Assembly (NCBI RefSeq): GCF_046244365.1
Contig: NZ_CP176395.1
Coordinates: 7,130,001-7,194,000, forward strand
Reading direction: 5' to 3'
From: Paenibacillus_V sp046244365
GTDB taxonomy: Bacteria; Bacillota; Bacilli; Paenibacillales; NBRC-103111
DNA length: 64,000 nt
Part shown: positions 23,503-32,575 of the stretch, piece by piece
Layout: every line of letters begins with the position of its first letter
Position numbering within the stretch: the stretch's first letter is position 1
Made by a program: the position numbers and the translations under genes
Notes under the pieces: model-generated
Seen by the model: only the letters and a program-made list of their open reading frames with translations
Database searches by the model: none
What the model was told of the DNA's origin: nothing

Positions 23503-24016
23503 TGCTCGCAGCTCCTAGTGAGCATTGTTACGCTGGACGGCCGCGGACGATCGGACTTTTTTTTGAGAACGCTTCCGTTTTAACCGTCACAAACTTTTCC
23601 ATCTATTAAGTAGTTTAACATTTAATTGGCTGAACGGTATATTCACTTCGCGCAGATTGGCTTTTGGAGTGGTGAAGCAGTCGGCGGTTAGTGCTTGCTG
23701 AATTTAGCCAAAACTGCTGGAATCGATTCATGATCCCCATCCGTTTCGAGATAAAACCGTTACATTGCAAGCTAGCACACCTGCAAACTGCATATCGCGC
23801 AGTCCTATACCAGTCTAATCGCCATTTGCCGGAGCCTACATAGCTGAACTTTACTTCGCTGTGCTGGAATTGACTTTATTTTTGCAATGGGAAACAATAC
23901 CGCACAAGTGTGAATGGGCGTATATTTACGTTATCTGCCCAGACGGAATATTCGGCCCGATTTGTTACTTTTGCTCTTTTGCTCCGCTAGTCCAAGAAAT
24001 GTACCCTTGAACGCGC
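23503..24016. other. Intergenic region with a fragment duplicated from the yesN-like gene
   Basis: The interval holds no intact gene. At 23834-23885 about 51 bases are roughly 85 percent identical, by eye, to the 3' end of the YesN-like gene at 20189-20239. On the minus strand the copy preserves the same last codons and stop (NKVNSSTAK versus TKVNSGTVK, then TAA). It looks like the tail of a deleted second regulator gene or a segmental duplication. The rest shows nothing recognisable. Confidence 0.55.
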
Positions 24017-24053
24017 AAAAAATCCCAGGATCGCATGGATCCCGGGATTTTTT
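24017..24053. terminator. Bidirectional intrinsic terminator
   Basis: AAAAAATCCC and GGATC pair with GATCC and GGGATTTTTT around a short loop, right after the TraR/DksA-type gene. Confidence 0.85.
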
Positions 24054-24061
24054 GTGCCTGA

Positions 24062-24814
24062 CTATCTCACACTGTCACCTTCGATGCCGTCCTCATAACG
24101 GTCCTCCTCGAGCAGCGCTTCGCCTTCTCCGTCCGCAATATACCGCCGGTACGATTCGTTCCGCACCACCATCACATGTCTGCCGTACATGTCGGTCGCC
24201 ACGAAATCCTCGATCGGTTCGACAAAGCCGTCCGCTTCATCCTCTTCGATCCCGATATCGTCGTAGCCGTCAACTTGGCGCTCCTCCGCCATCGCCGGCG
24301 AATTGGAGGTACCCCAGCTTGACACGATCTGCCAGGCATCTTCGCCGTCGAAACCGTTCTGGCCTTCCTTCTCGTCCAGGCTCGTACGGCCGAATGGCGG
24401 GTTCAGAAACTGCTCCTCCACCGGACGGCGAAACGACTTGTCGCGTTCCTTCGCATGATCGACGCAAGTAACCGTCATGGGCAGCGCCTCCAGCCGGCTG
24501 ACCGGGATCTCCTTCCCGCAAACGTCGCAAAGCCCATAAGTCCCGGCATCCATGCGCTGAAGCGCAAGATCGATATCCTCCAGCCTGAACTCCGATCGTT
24601 CGTTCAACGCAATATCTTTGCCCCGCTCGAACATTTCCGTACCGAGATCAGCCGGATGGTTATCGTAAGCGGATAGCTCTGAAATTTGCTCGCGCATCGA
24701 CTCGCCGAGGCCGAAATGTTCATTTTGCTGCAGACGCCGCTCCAGATCGGCTTTTTCCTGCTCGAGCCGTTCGCGCAGCCGTTTCGTTTGGTCTTCCGTC
24801 AAATGGGTGCTCAT
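24062..24814 (-). CDS. YteA-type TraR/DksA-family zinc-finger protein
   Basis: 250 residues. The N-terminal coiled coil (about 5-45) is followed by SELSAYDNHPADLGTEMFER near 47-66, a hallmark of the YteA group. The zinc-finger region reads CDVCGKEIP near 97 and CVDHAK near 118, the second pair being Cys/His rather than Cys/Cys. The acidic C-terminal half (many Glu and Asp) is specific to spore-forming relatives. By family it may modulate RNA polymerase in the manner of DksA, but this has not been shown for YteA-like proteins to my knowledge. It appears to be transcribed alone. Confidence 0.85.
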   Translation of the reverse strand: MSTHLTEDQTKRLRERLEQEKADLERRLQQNEHFGLGESMREQISELSAYDNHPADLGTEMFERGKDIALNERSEFRLEDIDLALQRMDAGTYGLCDVCGKEIPVSRLEALPMTVTCVDHAKERDKSFRRPVEEQFLNPPFGRTSLDEKEGQNGFDGEDAWQIVSSWGTSNSPAMAEERQVDGYDDIGIEEDEADGFVEPIEDFVATDMYGRHVMVVRNESYRRYIADGEGEALLEEDRYEDGIEGDSVR

Positions 24815-24965
24815 GCCGCCCGCTCCTCTCTAATTCGACGTTTCGAGGGTTCACGTGTTAGCATTCGCAGCACAAGGGAACATCATTCAACGAGAGCGAA
24901 CAAAATGCCCGAAAGCATGAAGGTGCATCTGTTATTTCCGCCCTCTTGCGGCGTGCCAGGCAAGG

Positions 24966-27182
24966 TTATTCCGTATGCATTAATTGCTGCTTGGCGATAA
25001 CCGCTTTGATCGTAAAATAATCGATTTCCGGCGGCAGCGCGTCTTTAATCGGCCTCAGCTTGTCTGCGCCGAGCCGCTCTACCGCTTCTAGAACAAGCTC
25101 TTCTTGGCCTGCCGGAATCAGCTCCCGCCAATCGATCTCGCAGCCTTCAAGCGCACAGCGGATAATATGATCTTGTACGGTAATGAGTCCCATCCCGCGC
25201 TCTTTGGCAATATCGTCAGGCGAAAGACCTTCCGCGAACATTTGCCACGAAACCCTATGACTCGATTGTTTGTCCGCCAAGAGAGATGTCCCCCCGCTTG
25301 GGGCGGTTCGTTCGGAACGAACGAAGCTTCGCTTTGCCGGACGATCCTCGGCTGCTGCGGAAACCGATGCGTATGCTTCTCTTTCCTGCATCTCCGCGTT
25401 TTCTTCGCCTGCCTCCTGCTGCAGCAGCTCCAGAAACGGCTGTCCGTAACGCTGAAACTTGGCAAGCCCGACACCCTTCACCTCAAGCATCGACCGCTCG
25501 TTTGTCGGTACGGTAACCGCCATATCGCGCAGCGTGCTGTCGGCAAAAATGATATAAGGAGGCACGCCCTCCGCATCCGCCAATTGCTTGCGAAGCCGGC
25601 GGAGCTTGTCGAACAGCTCGTCTCCCCCGGTTACGGCCTGCTTCCGCTTCGGCAGCTTGCGCATGACTTTCTCCTGCCCTCTCAGGACCGCTCCCGCCGG
25701 CTGCTGCAGGCTCACGACCGGATATTGCCCTTCGCTCAACGCCAGATATCCTTCCGCTACAAAGGAATGAATCAGATCCGCGATCGCCTTCTCCGTATAC
25801 TGCCTCATCACGCCGTACGTCGGCAGCCTCTCGAAGCCGAATTCGGCGATCCGCTTGCTGCGCGATCCTTTCAGCACCTGGCTCACCAGCGTAGCCCCGA
25901 ATCGTTCGTTCATCCGTTTGATGCAGGAAAAAACCTTCTGCGCTTCTACCGTTACGTCCACAAGCTCGCTGTCGTCGTTGCAGCTGCTGCAGTTTCCGCA
26001 GTGCGCTTCCGTGTCGCGTTCTCCGAAATATTTCAATATCGCGCTGCGCAAGCATTGCTGCGTATGGCAATAGTCGGCCATCGCCTGCAGCTTCTTGTAA
26101 TCCGCCGTCTTCCGCTCCGGAGACGATACCGACTGCTCGATTAGAAACTTTTGCGTTTGAATGTCCTGCGGACTGAATAGGAGAACACATGTTCCTGGTT
26201 CGCCATCCCGCCCGGCACGGCCTGCTTCTTGATAGTAGGCCTCCATATTTTTCGGCATATTATAATGAAGCACGTAGCGGACATTCGACTTGTCGATGCC
26301 CATACCGAACGCATTCGTCGCTACCATTACCCGGATGTCGTCCCGCAGAAAAGCATCTTGGCATTTTAACCTCTCATCGTCGCTCAAGCCCGCGTGATAT
26401 TTGCCGGCCGCCACGCCCTGCTTTTGCAAAAAAGCGCTGAGCTCGTCGACTTCCTTCCGCGTCGAGGCATACACGATACCCGCTTCCTCCGGGTGATCGC
26501 GCACGTATTGCACGACATAATCCCGCTTGTTCACGCCGCGCAGTACGGCTAGCGTCAAATTTTCGCGGTCGAAGCCGGTAATCGTCACCCCCGGATCGCG
26601 CAGCTCCAGCAGCCGAATCATATCCTTGGTAACTTCCTCCGTTGCAGTCGCCGTAAATGCCGCTACGACCGGCCGCTTCGGAAACTGCCGAAGCATCGGC
26701 GCGATCGCCGTATAGCTCGTCCGGAAATCATGGCCCCACTGCGACACGCAGTGGGCTTCGTCAATCGCCAGCAGCGGAACGGGCATAACCTCGAGCAGTG
26801 AACGGAAGCTGTCCGTCTCCAGCCGCTCTGGCGCGACGTACAGCAGCTTGTATTCGCCGTTTGCGGCGCTCCGCAATCTTTGCATCGTTTCCGATCCGGT
26901 CAGCGACGAGTTGATGAATGCGGCCGAAATGCCGAGCGTAGCAAGCGCGTCCACCTGATCCTTCATCAGTGAAATGAGCGGAGACACGACAATCGTCGTC
27001 CCGGGCAGCAGCAGGGCGGGAATTTGATAGCAGATCGATTTCCCTCCGCCGGTCGGCATAATTCCGAGCGCATCTTGTCCGCTCAGTATCGTTTCAATCA
27101 TTTTCTCTTGTCCGGTCCGGAATTTCGGGTACCCGTACACGTCTTGCAGCGTTTGTCTTGCAGCTTGCAGCAACAGCTTCAC
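24966..27182 (-). CDS. recQ: ATP-dependent DNA helicase RecQ
   Basis: 738 residues. Superfamily 2 helicase motifs are in order: QEKMIETILSGQDALGIMPT GGGKS (Walker A, residues about 24-48), DEAH box in LLAIDEAHCVSQWGHDFR near 140, and YYQEAGRAGRDGEPG near 315 (motif VI). The RQC zinc cysteines follow (QQCLRSAILKYF, CGNCSSC near 375-400), then an HRDC domain (GGDELFDKLRRLRKQLAD near 520). A final helix-turn-helix-like extension (about 640-738, including GLSPDDIAKERGMGLITVQD) makes it longer than E. coli RecQ. It unwinds 3'-5' in recombinational repair and fork rescue. It appears monocistronic. Confidence 0.96.
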   Translation of the reverse strand: MKLLLQAARQTLQDVYGYPKFRTGQEKMIETILSGQDALGIMPTGGGKSICYQIPALLLPGTTIVVSPLISLMKDQVDALATLGISAAFINSSLTGSETMQRLRSAANGEYKLLYVAPERLETDSFRSLLEVMPVPLLAIDEAHCVSQWGHDFRTSYTAIAPMLRQFPKRPVVAAFTATATEEVTKDMIRLLELRDPGVTITGFDRENLTLAVLRGVNKRDYVVQYVRDHPEEAGIVYASTRKEVDELSAFLQKQGVAAGKYHAGLSDDERLKCQDAFLRDDIRVMVATNAFGMGIDKSNVRYVLHYNMPKNMEAYYQEAGRAGRDGEPGTCVLLFSPQDIQTQKFLIEQSVSSPERKTADYKKLQAMADYCHTQQCLRSAILKYFGERDTEAHCGNCSSCNDDSELVDVTVEAQKVFSCIKRMNERFGATLVSQVLKGSRSKRIAEFGFERLPTYGVMRQYTEKAIADLIHSFVAEGYLALSEGQYPVVSLQQPAGAVLRGQEKVMRKLPKRKQAVTGGDELFDKLRRLRKQLADAEGVPPYIIFADSTLRDMAVTVPTNERSMLEVKGVGLAKFQRYGQPFLELLQQEAGEENAEMQEREAYASVSAAAEDRPAKRSFVRSERTAPSGGTSLLADKQSSHRVSWQMFAEGLSPDDIAKERGMGLITVQDHIIRCALEGCEIDWRELIPAGQEELVLEAVERLGADKLRPIKDALPPEIDYFTIKAVIAKQQLMHTE

Positions 27183-27599
27183 CTTCCGACTTCCAAATTT
27201 CGTTCCCCTATTATAACATGACAGCGGGCTGCAAGACGAAGTTGGCCACGAGTCCGTGCAAAAGTTAGTATTAGCAGGAGTGGAAATGGCGCAATAAAGC
27301 GAAAAAGGCTACATCCCAAGTAAGTAGAGCCATGAAAACAGCTTGCGCTGCCGGGGCAAGGGGTATCCGCCTCCACCTCCGTTAAAGTCGTATCGCTATG
27401 ATTACCCGCAAGGATACGATACGACTTTAAAGTCGGCCGCCAGGTCTTTCCGGCGAACACCCCTTCCTCCTTTCAGCCTGGCCGCTTTCATGAAAACCTT
27501 ACTCGGAAGTGGATTATTATTGCGCCATGAAGGAGAGGACGGTCGGCGCATCTCCATCGGCGAGTTTCGGGTTAAGCTCTAGGCTTTATCATGATAAAG
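27183..27599. other. Intergenic region with a 14-bp inverted repeat and an 18-bp palindrome
   Basis: No gene recognised. TTAAAGTCGTATCG (27382-27395) and its exact complement (27417-27430) form a stem around 21 bases. GCTTTATCATGATAAAGC (27583-27600) is a perfect 18-bp palindrome abutting the terminator of the MFS gene. Confidence 0.6.
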
Positions 27600-27600
27600 C

Positions 27601-27633
27601 AAAAAACCGCCCGGTCACCCTGGCGGTTTTTTG
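27601..27633. terminator. Bidirectional intrinsic terminator
   Basis: AAAAAACCGCC pairs with GGCGGTTTTTT around a 10-base loop, just past the MFS transporter stop on the minus strand. Confidence 0.9.
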
Positions 27634-27640
27634 CTTTCTT

Positions 27641-29209
27641 CTAGTGCCCGCCGCTCCATTCCGTTTGCGGCTTGCGCTCCTTACCTTCCTTGCCTTTTTC
27701 GCCTTTACCCGGAATGATCATCCTGGAGTTCCCCATGAACATAACTGTCACCAGCGCAAGTCCGGCGGGTACGATCGCCCACATAAACATCGTCGATATG
27801 GACGAAGACAAAGCATCTACGATTTTGTCCATTACATCTGCCGGTATCGCTGCACGCTTCTCCGGTGAAAGCAGCTCTCGCGTATTCCCGAACGAGCTTC
27901 CGTCCGCGCCTGCGGGGCCGCCTGCTCCTCCGAACGCATCGCCGAGCTTGCTTGTAAGCAAATTACGCTGAATGATCCCGAACACGGTTAGACCTACTGT
28001 CATCCCAAGGGAACGGACGAACGCCATCGTGGAATTCGCGGATCCGCGCTGCCTCATATCGAAATGATGAATAGCCGCCATCCCGAGCACCGAGAACGAG
28101 AAGCCGACGCCGAATCCTGCGGCGATCATATAGAGCGTCAGCATAAATTTAGTCGTTTCAGGCGCAATGGTGCTTAGCAAGAACGTCCCTAACAAGAAGA
28201 CGACTGCGGAAAAAATCATGATATTTCGATAGGACGTCTTCGATGCCGAGAAGCCTCCTATTTGCGCCGCTACGACCGACCCCAATGTCATCGGCAGCAA
28301 TATGAGCCCCGAGTTGGTCGCCGAGCCGCCGGTTACCCCCTGCACATAAATCGGGATGTACATCGCGAACGTAATGAACGCCGCCCCGTAGAAGAGCCCA
28401 GCCAGCGTACTGGCCGCGAACAGCCGATGCTTGAACATCGCATACGAAATGATCGGCTCCTCCGCTTTCGTCTCCACATAGAGGAATACGGCCATAAGCA
28501 CGGCCGCCGCCGCGAACAAGCTGATGATTACCGCGGAATCCCAGGCGAACTCTTGTCCGCCAAGCTCAAGCGCGAACATGAGGCATACGATCGAGCCAAC
28601 GAGAGTAGCTGCTCCCCACCAGTCGATTTTCTGCTTCGAGTGCTCCATCGATTCATGGTAGAAAAAGACGATCAGCGCCAGCGCGACCAACCCGATCGGC
28701 AGGTTGATATAGAAAATCCAGCGCCACTGAATATAGTCCGTAATATACGCGCCGAGAAGCGGTCCGAATAAGCTCGAGGTACCGAAAACGGCGCCGAACA
28801 AGCCGCCCATGCCGCCTCTTTTTTCCGGCGGGATCACATCGAACATGACTGTAAACGCGATTGGCACCAGCGCCCCGCCGCCAATGCCTTGAATGGCGCG
28901 ATAGATACTCAGCTCCACAATGCTGTTCGCCGTACCGCATAGAATCGAGCCTAGCAAAAACAGCGCAATCCCCAATACGAAAAACCGTTTGCGTCCGTAC
29001 ATATCGGACAGCTTGCCGAATATCGGCATAGCGGCCATCTCGGTTACGAGATAAGCCGATGTTACCCAGACGAACTTGTCGAGTCCGCCAAGATCCGAGA
29101 CGATCGTCCCCATTGCGGTAGCTACGATCGTATTATCGATAGCCGCTACGAAAATGCCGAGCAGCAGCCCGGTAATAACTAGCCCTAACCTGCTTTTTTG
29201 CTGTACCAT
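27641..29209 (-). CDS. DHA2-family MFS multidrug exporter (EmrB/QacA type)
   Basis: About 522 residues with 14 predicted membrane helices. Family motifs: LDNTIV-like AIDNTIVATAMGTIV near 23, motif A GKLSDMYGRKRFF near 65, and RAIQGIGGGALVPIAF (motif C region) near 105. A charged tail ends the protein. It exports lipophilic drugs or metabolites in exchange for protons; the substrate is unknown. An in-frame ATG at 29323 overlaps the yhbF-like gene and lacks a good ribosome-binding site; the ATG at 29209 follows AAAGGAG at a rather long spacing. It lies 34 bases after the yhbF-like gene and may be co-transcribed with yhbDEF. Confidence 0.92.
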   Translation of the reverse strand: MVQQKSRLGLVITGLLLGIFVAAIDNTIVATAMGTIVSDLGGLDKFVWVTSAYLVTEMAAMPIFGKLSDMYGRKRFFVLGIALFLLGSILCGTANSIVELSIYRAIQGIGGGALVPIAFTVMFDVIPPEKRGGMGGLFGAVFGTSSLFGPLLGAYITDYIQWRWIFYINLPIGLVALALIVFFYHESMEHSKQKIDWWGAATLVGSIVCLMFALELGGQEFAWDSAVIISLFAAAAVLMAVFLYVETKAEEPIISYAMFKHRLFAASTLAGLFYGAAFITFAMYIPIYVQGVTGGSATNSGLILLPMTLGSVVAAQIGGFSASKTSYRNIMIFSAVVFLLGTFLLSTIAPETTKFMLTLYMIAAGFGVGFSFSVLGMAAIHHFDMRQRGSANSTMAFVRSLGMTVGLTVFGIIQRNLLTSKLGDAFGGAGGPAGADGSSFGNTRELLSPEKRAAIPADVMDKIVDALSSSISTMFMWAIVPAGLALVTVMFMGNSRMIIPGKGEKGKEGKERKPQTEWSGGH

Positions 29210-29243
29210 GGAATGGGTTGACTCCTTTACCGTCAAGTATTCG

Positions 29244-29915
29244 TTAAACTTTACATTGCTGCCGTAACGTTGCGCTTTTTCTAGTTTGCAGGGAATTCCG
29301 GTACTCCACCAGCTCGATTTCACAGCCGGGTCCGATCGTTACGTTATTCCCTCTGACGATAGCGGCCTGCGTATGCTCCAAATAAATATCGTCGCCTTCA
29401 ATCGTATCGGCCTTCAATTCGGTTACTCCGGAAGGGGTGAACCATTCCTTTACCGCCATCCACTTCTTACGGCGTACGGAGATGCGTCCACCGCCTATTT
29501 CCTTCACCTGGCAAGGACCGAAGAGATTGATGCTAAGCTGTTCAGCATTGAGCAGCCCGCTGACGTCCATCGCGCCGTTCAACTGAAGCTTGTCGGCCTC
29601 GCATGCCCCTTTTACGATCAGCTGTCCCGTCATTTTAATCGAGTCTCCGCGCACATTCCCCTTAACGAGAATTTGCCCAAGTCCCGTTAATACGGCAGCC
29701 TGCAGGTCCCCGTCGATTGAGACTTCCCCTTGGAACCGGTATCGGCCTGCTTGGAGGCTTCCCTGTACCGCACAGTTGCCCATACATTTGAACTCGTCGC
29801 ACAACAGATCGCCTTGAACGCGTCCTTCGCCCATAATGTTGACGCTATGAAAGACGCCTCCGGAAGCGGAGCCGATTCCGGTTATCTTCATATTTCTATT
29901 CCTGTCCTGCGTCAT
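29244..29915 (-). CDS. yhbF: Bactofilin-like protein, YhbF type
   Basis: 223 residues made mostly of short beta-strand repeats with Gly turns (GEGRVQGDLLCDEFKCMGNC, VSIDGDLQAAV, LIVKGACEADKLQLNG), the right-handed beta-helix pattern of bactofilin-like polymerising proteins. DTIEGDDIYLEHTQAAIVRG near 170 is shared with the upstream paralogue. B. subtilis has the same gene order yhbD-yhbE-yhbF, which supports the name. Role unknown; relatives are linked to membrane-associated scaffolds. Confidence 0.85.
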   Translation of the reverse strand: MTQDRNRNMKITGIGSASGGVFHSVNIMGEGRVQGDLLCDEFKCMGNCAVQGSLQAGRYRFQGEVSIDGDLQAAVLTGLGQILVKGNVRGDSIKMTGQLIVKGACEADKLQLNGAMDVSGLLNAEQLSINLFGPCQVKEIGGGRISVRRKKWMAVKEWFTPSGVTELKADTIEGDDIYLEHTQAAIVRGNNVTIGPGCEIELVEYRNSLQTRKSATLRQQCKV

Positions 29916-29948
29916 TTCGCATCCTCCTTATTGAGCGTGCTCGATTCA

Positions 29949-30632
29949 TTAGCTGCGAATTCGCTCGTTTACCTTCGCCTCAGGATGCACCACGAGCTCC
30001 GTGCCGTATTCGACGCGCCCGATGCCGCAGCCGGGGCCGATATAAACGCGATTGCCTCGTACGACAGCTGCCGTTGTCTCCTCCAAGCGAATGTCGTCCC
30101 CTTCGATGGTCTCCGCAAACAAATGCGGCTCAAACACGGGAAGGATCCACGATACCAGGCGTCCCCAGCTGGAATGATTCGACTTTTTGACATGAATGCT
30201 GTCCCCGCCGATTTCCTTAGCTTGCCCGCGGCCATACAGAGCGATATCGATCGTACCCGCGTTAAGCAGACCGTCGATCGTAAAGCCGCCTTGCAGATTG
30301 AAGCGCTCCGCTTCGCAATCGCCATTCACTTTGATCATTCCGTTCAGCCTCATCTCTTCGCCATGCAGCCGGCCTTTCAAACTCATATGCCCATCTACGA
30401 GTAGCGTTAACGATGTCAGGTTGCCTTCGCCGCTCAGCTTGCCGTTCATTTCAAATCGCGCCGCTTGAATGCTTCCTTTCACGGTAGCAACCCCGTTTGC
30501 TTTGAAACTCTCGCAAAATATATCGCCGTCCACCTTCCCGACGCCTTCCATGTTTACGGTACGGTAACGGCCCCCAAACGCATTTCCCATGCCATTGATG
30601 GTCAGATCCGTTCTGTTCGATTCCTCTATCAT
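29949..30632 (-). CDS. yhbE: Bactofilin-like protein, YhbE type
   Basis: 227 residues, paralogous to the next gene: beta-helix-type repeats (GVGKVDGDIFCESFKANGVA, GKLSGEGNLTSLTLLVDGHM, GFTIDGLLNAGTIDIALYG) and the shared DTIEGDD-like segment ETIEGDDIRLEETTAAVVRG near 175. The paralogues probably co-assemble. It lies 8 bases after yhbD and 33 bases before yhbF, consistent with one operon. Confidence 0.85.
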   Translation of the reverse strand: MIEESNRTDLTINGMGNAFGGRYRTVNMEGVGKVDGDIFCESFKANGVATVKGSIQAARFEMNGKLSGEGNLTSLTLLVDGHMSLKGRLHGEEMRLNGMIKVNGDCEAERFNLQGGFTIDGLLNAGTIDIALYGRGQAKEIGGDSIHVKKSNHSSWGRLVSWILPVFEPHLFAETIEGDDIRLEETTAAVVRGNRVYIGPGCGIGRVEYGTELVVHPEAKVNERIRS

Positions 30633-30640
30633 GCTTCCTC

Positions 30641-31264
30641 CTAGGTTAGCTTGTTTTTAAGCTCTTCTATGCATGCAGGCAGCGACAAACGAGCCACGAT
30701 CTTCACACCGGTTTCAAAATACAGCTCTCCCGGCATTGCTAACAGCGCGAACGTCGATACCCCCATCTTACGAAGGAAAAACAAATCGCAAGGTCTTCCT
30801 TCGAATTTCGAAAAGTGTTCGTTCAGCGCTTGAAGCAGCAGCCCGCCTTCCTCCAGGCTCATTTCCCCGGTTTGCAGCAGCTTGTCGATCGTAAACAAGA
30901 ACAAAACCTTCTCGAACGTAAGAAGCCCTTCGTCTTTCTCTTTCGTTCCGAACCTATCTAGGACTACCCTCGAAACAATGTTACGTCTCAAAAGCTCTTC
31001 CTTCCGCAAATTCGTGTCATAAAGCAGCGGAGAGAGCTTTCCCGCCAGTTCGTCTAACGACAAATCGTCTTTCAGATCCACGATCTTCTCGATTCGCGAT
31101 AAGATAAGCTCCTTAGGAAAAAACGTTTCCTGTCCGGTAAACGTCGATTTCCGTATAAACCACTCCTCCGGAATCAGCTGCTTCCTCTTCCAGCGATAGA
31201 GCTGCCCGTATGAAATACCCGTCAACTCGAGAAGATCCTTTTTCGATATCAGATCACGGTCCAT
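30641..31264 (-). CDS. yhbD: YhbD-family (DUF4004) regulator-like protein
   Basis: 207 residues. The N-terminus is a MerR-like helix-turn-helix: LISKKDLLELTGISYGQLYR at about 4-23, then WKRKQLIPEEWFIRK. The remainder is helical and unlike known ligand domains. YhbD heads the conserved yhbDEF operon; a role in controlling the bactofilin-like genes is plausible but unproven. The ATG at 31264 is preferred to 31270 because GGAGGAG then has an 8-base spacing. A near-perfect 25-bp palindrome lies just upstream. Confidence 0.85.
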   Translation of the reverse strand: MDRDLISKKDLLELTGISYGQLYRWKRKQLIPEEWFIRKSTFTGQETFFPKELILSRIEKIVDLKDDLSLDELAGKLSPLLYDTNLRKEELLRRNIVSRVVLDRFGTKEKDEGLLTFEKVLFLFTIDKLLQTGEMSLEEGGLLLQALNEHFSKFEGRPCDLFFLRKMGVSTFALLAMPGELYFETGVKIVARLSLPACIEELKNKLT

Positions 31265-31285
31265 TGCCATCTCCTCCGAAACGAA

Positions 31286-31310
31286 TGTAACATAACACTG
31301 TTACGTTGTA
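31286..31310. promoter_or_regulatory. 25-bp imperfect palindrome upstream of yhbD
   Basis: TGTAACATAACA and TGTTACGTTGTA match as inverted arms in 10 of 12 positions around one base. Its place next to the ribosome-binding site suggests an autoregulatory operator for the MerR-like YhbD protein (inference). Confidence 0.5.
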
Positions 31311-31504
31311 AAGAGACAAGGATAGGATTGAGGCTAGATCGCTTCCTCCGTCTTACGTTATCCAGTATACAAATTTCTGCGGCCGATCGGATAGAGGCTC
31401 AGGATTGAAAGGTTTCTCCGTCTCGAGACTGATCTTGCTTCAGCTGCTGGCCTGATCTCATGAGCGCTTCCTCAGTATTTATCTATAGCAGACCTAGATA
31501 TAAC

Positions 31505-31537
31505 AAAAAAACCTTTGAAATCAATTGATTTCAAAGG
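31505..31537 (-). terminator. Terminator of the rrn-tRNA operon
   Basis: A perfect 26-bp palindrome (13-bp arms, CCTTTGAAATCAA) followed on the minus strand by seven Ts, 17 bases past the last tRNA. Confidence 0.92.
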
Positions 31538-31553
31538 CTCTCGATGGTTAATG

Positions 31554-31636
31554 TGGTGCCGGTGAAGGGACTCGAACCCCCACGGTTTCCCTCACGATTT
31601 TGAGTCGCGCGCGTCTGCCAATTCCGCCACACCGGC
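31554..31636 (-). tRNA. tRNA-Leu (anticodon CAA)
   Basis: Acceptor GCCGGTG/CACCGGC, anticodon loop CTCAAAA, variable arm present, 3' CCA encoded. Last tRNA of the cluster. Confidence 0.93.
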
Positions 31637-31658
31637 ATATGATGAAAACTTGTAAAAA

Positions 31659-31735
31659 TGGCGTGCCCTAAGAGATTCGAACTCCTGACCTTTTGATTCG
31701 TAGTCAAACGCTCTATCCAGCTGAGCTAAGGGCAC
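31659..31735 (-). tRNA. tRNA-Arg (anticodon ACG)
   Basis: Acceptor GTGCCCT/AGGGCAC, anticodon loop CTACGAA, CCA encoded. Confidence 0.95.
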
Positions 31736-31748
31736 AAAGTAATACGTC

Positions 31749-31834
31749 TGGTGCCGAAGACCGGACTCGAACCGGTACGGGGTCGCCCCCGCAGGATTTT
31801 AAGTCCTGTGCGTCTGCCATTCCGCCACTCCGGC
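31749..31834 (-). tRNA. tRNA-Leu (anticodon TAA)
   Basis: Acceptor GCCGGAG/CTTCGGC, anticodon loop CTTAAAA, long variable arm, CCA encoded. Confidence 0.95.
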
Positions 31835-31841
31835 AAGTAGG

Positions 31842-31915
31842 TGGAGGCGCCACCCAGATTCGAACTGGGGGTAAAGCTTTTGCAGAGCTCTGCCTTACCT
31901 CTTGGCTATGGCGCC
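31842..31915 (-). tRNA. tRNA-Cys (anticodon GCA)
   Basis: Anticodon loop CTGCAAA between AGCT stems, CCA encoded. Confidence 0.95.
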
Positions 31916-31921
31916 GTACTA

Positions 31922-31996
31922 TGGAGCGGACGACGGGAATCGAACCCGCGACCCTCGCCTTGGCAAGGCGATGCTCTACCGCTGAGCCACGTCCGC
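31922..31996 (-). tRNA. tRNA-Gly (anticodon GCC)
   Basis: Acceptor GCGGACG, anticodon loop TTGCCAA, CCA encoded. Confidence 0.95.
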
Positions 31997-32001
31997 ATAA
32001 A

Positions 32002-32076
32002 TGGCTGGGGATCCAGGATTCGAACCTGGGCATGACGGAGTCAAAGTCCGTTGCCTTACCGCTTGGCTAATCCCCA
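32002..32076 (-). tRNA. tRNA-Gln (anticodon TTG)
   Basis: Acceptor TGGGGAT/ATCCCCA, anticodon loop CTTTGAC, CCA encoded. Confidence 0.95.
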
Positions 32077-32106
32077 TTAACCGTTGTTGCTTCATTTTAA
32101 AAATTA

Positions 32107-32183
32107 TGGGGCGATCGAGGGGAATTGAACCCCCGAATGTCGGATCCACAAACCGATGCGTTAACCACTTCGCCACGACCGCC
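32107..32183 (-). tRNA. tRNA-His (anticodon GTG)
   Basis: The extra 5' G paired to C73 is present in the gene, as expected of tRNA-His; anticodon GTG; CCA encoded. The lowest loop-closing pair of the anticodon stem is T-T. Confidence 0.95.
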
Positions 32184-32200
32184 ATAAAATTGTTGTGCTT

Positions 32201-32274
32201 TGGCAGGGGCAGCAGGAATTGAACCCACACCAAAGGTTTTGGAGACCTTTGTTCTACCTTTAAACTATGCCCCT
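32201..32274 (-). tRNA. tRNA-Trp (anticodon CCA)
   Basis: Acceptor AGGGGCA, anticodon loop CTCCAAA, CCA encoded. Confidence 0.95.
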
Positions 32275-32281
32275 ACAAAAA

Positions 32282-32366
32282 TGGTGGAGGATGATGGATT
32301 CGAACCACCGAACTCAGAGAGAGCAGATTTACAGTCTGCCGTGTTTAGCCACTTCACTAATCCTCC
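32282..32366 (-). tRNA. tRNA-Tyr (anticodon GTA)
   Basis: Acceptor GGAGGAT/ATCCTCC, anticodon loop CTGTAAA, long variable arm, CCA encoded. Confidence 0.95.
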
Positions 32367-32374
32367 ATGTTACA

Positions 32375-32450
<76 letters not shown>

Positions 32451-32468
32451 ATATTCAATTATCAAGAA

Positions 32469-32544
<76 letters not shown>

Positions 32545-32575
32545 GAGTGTTGCTTATTTGCTTTAAGAGTAAAGA

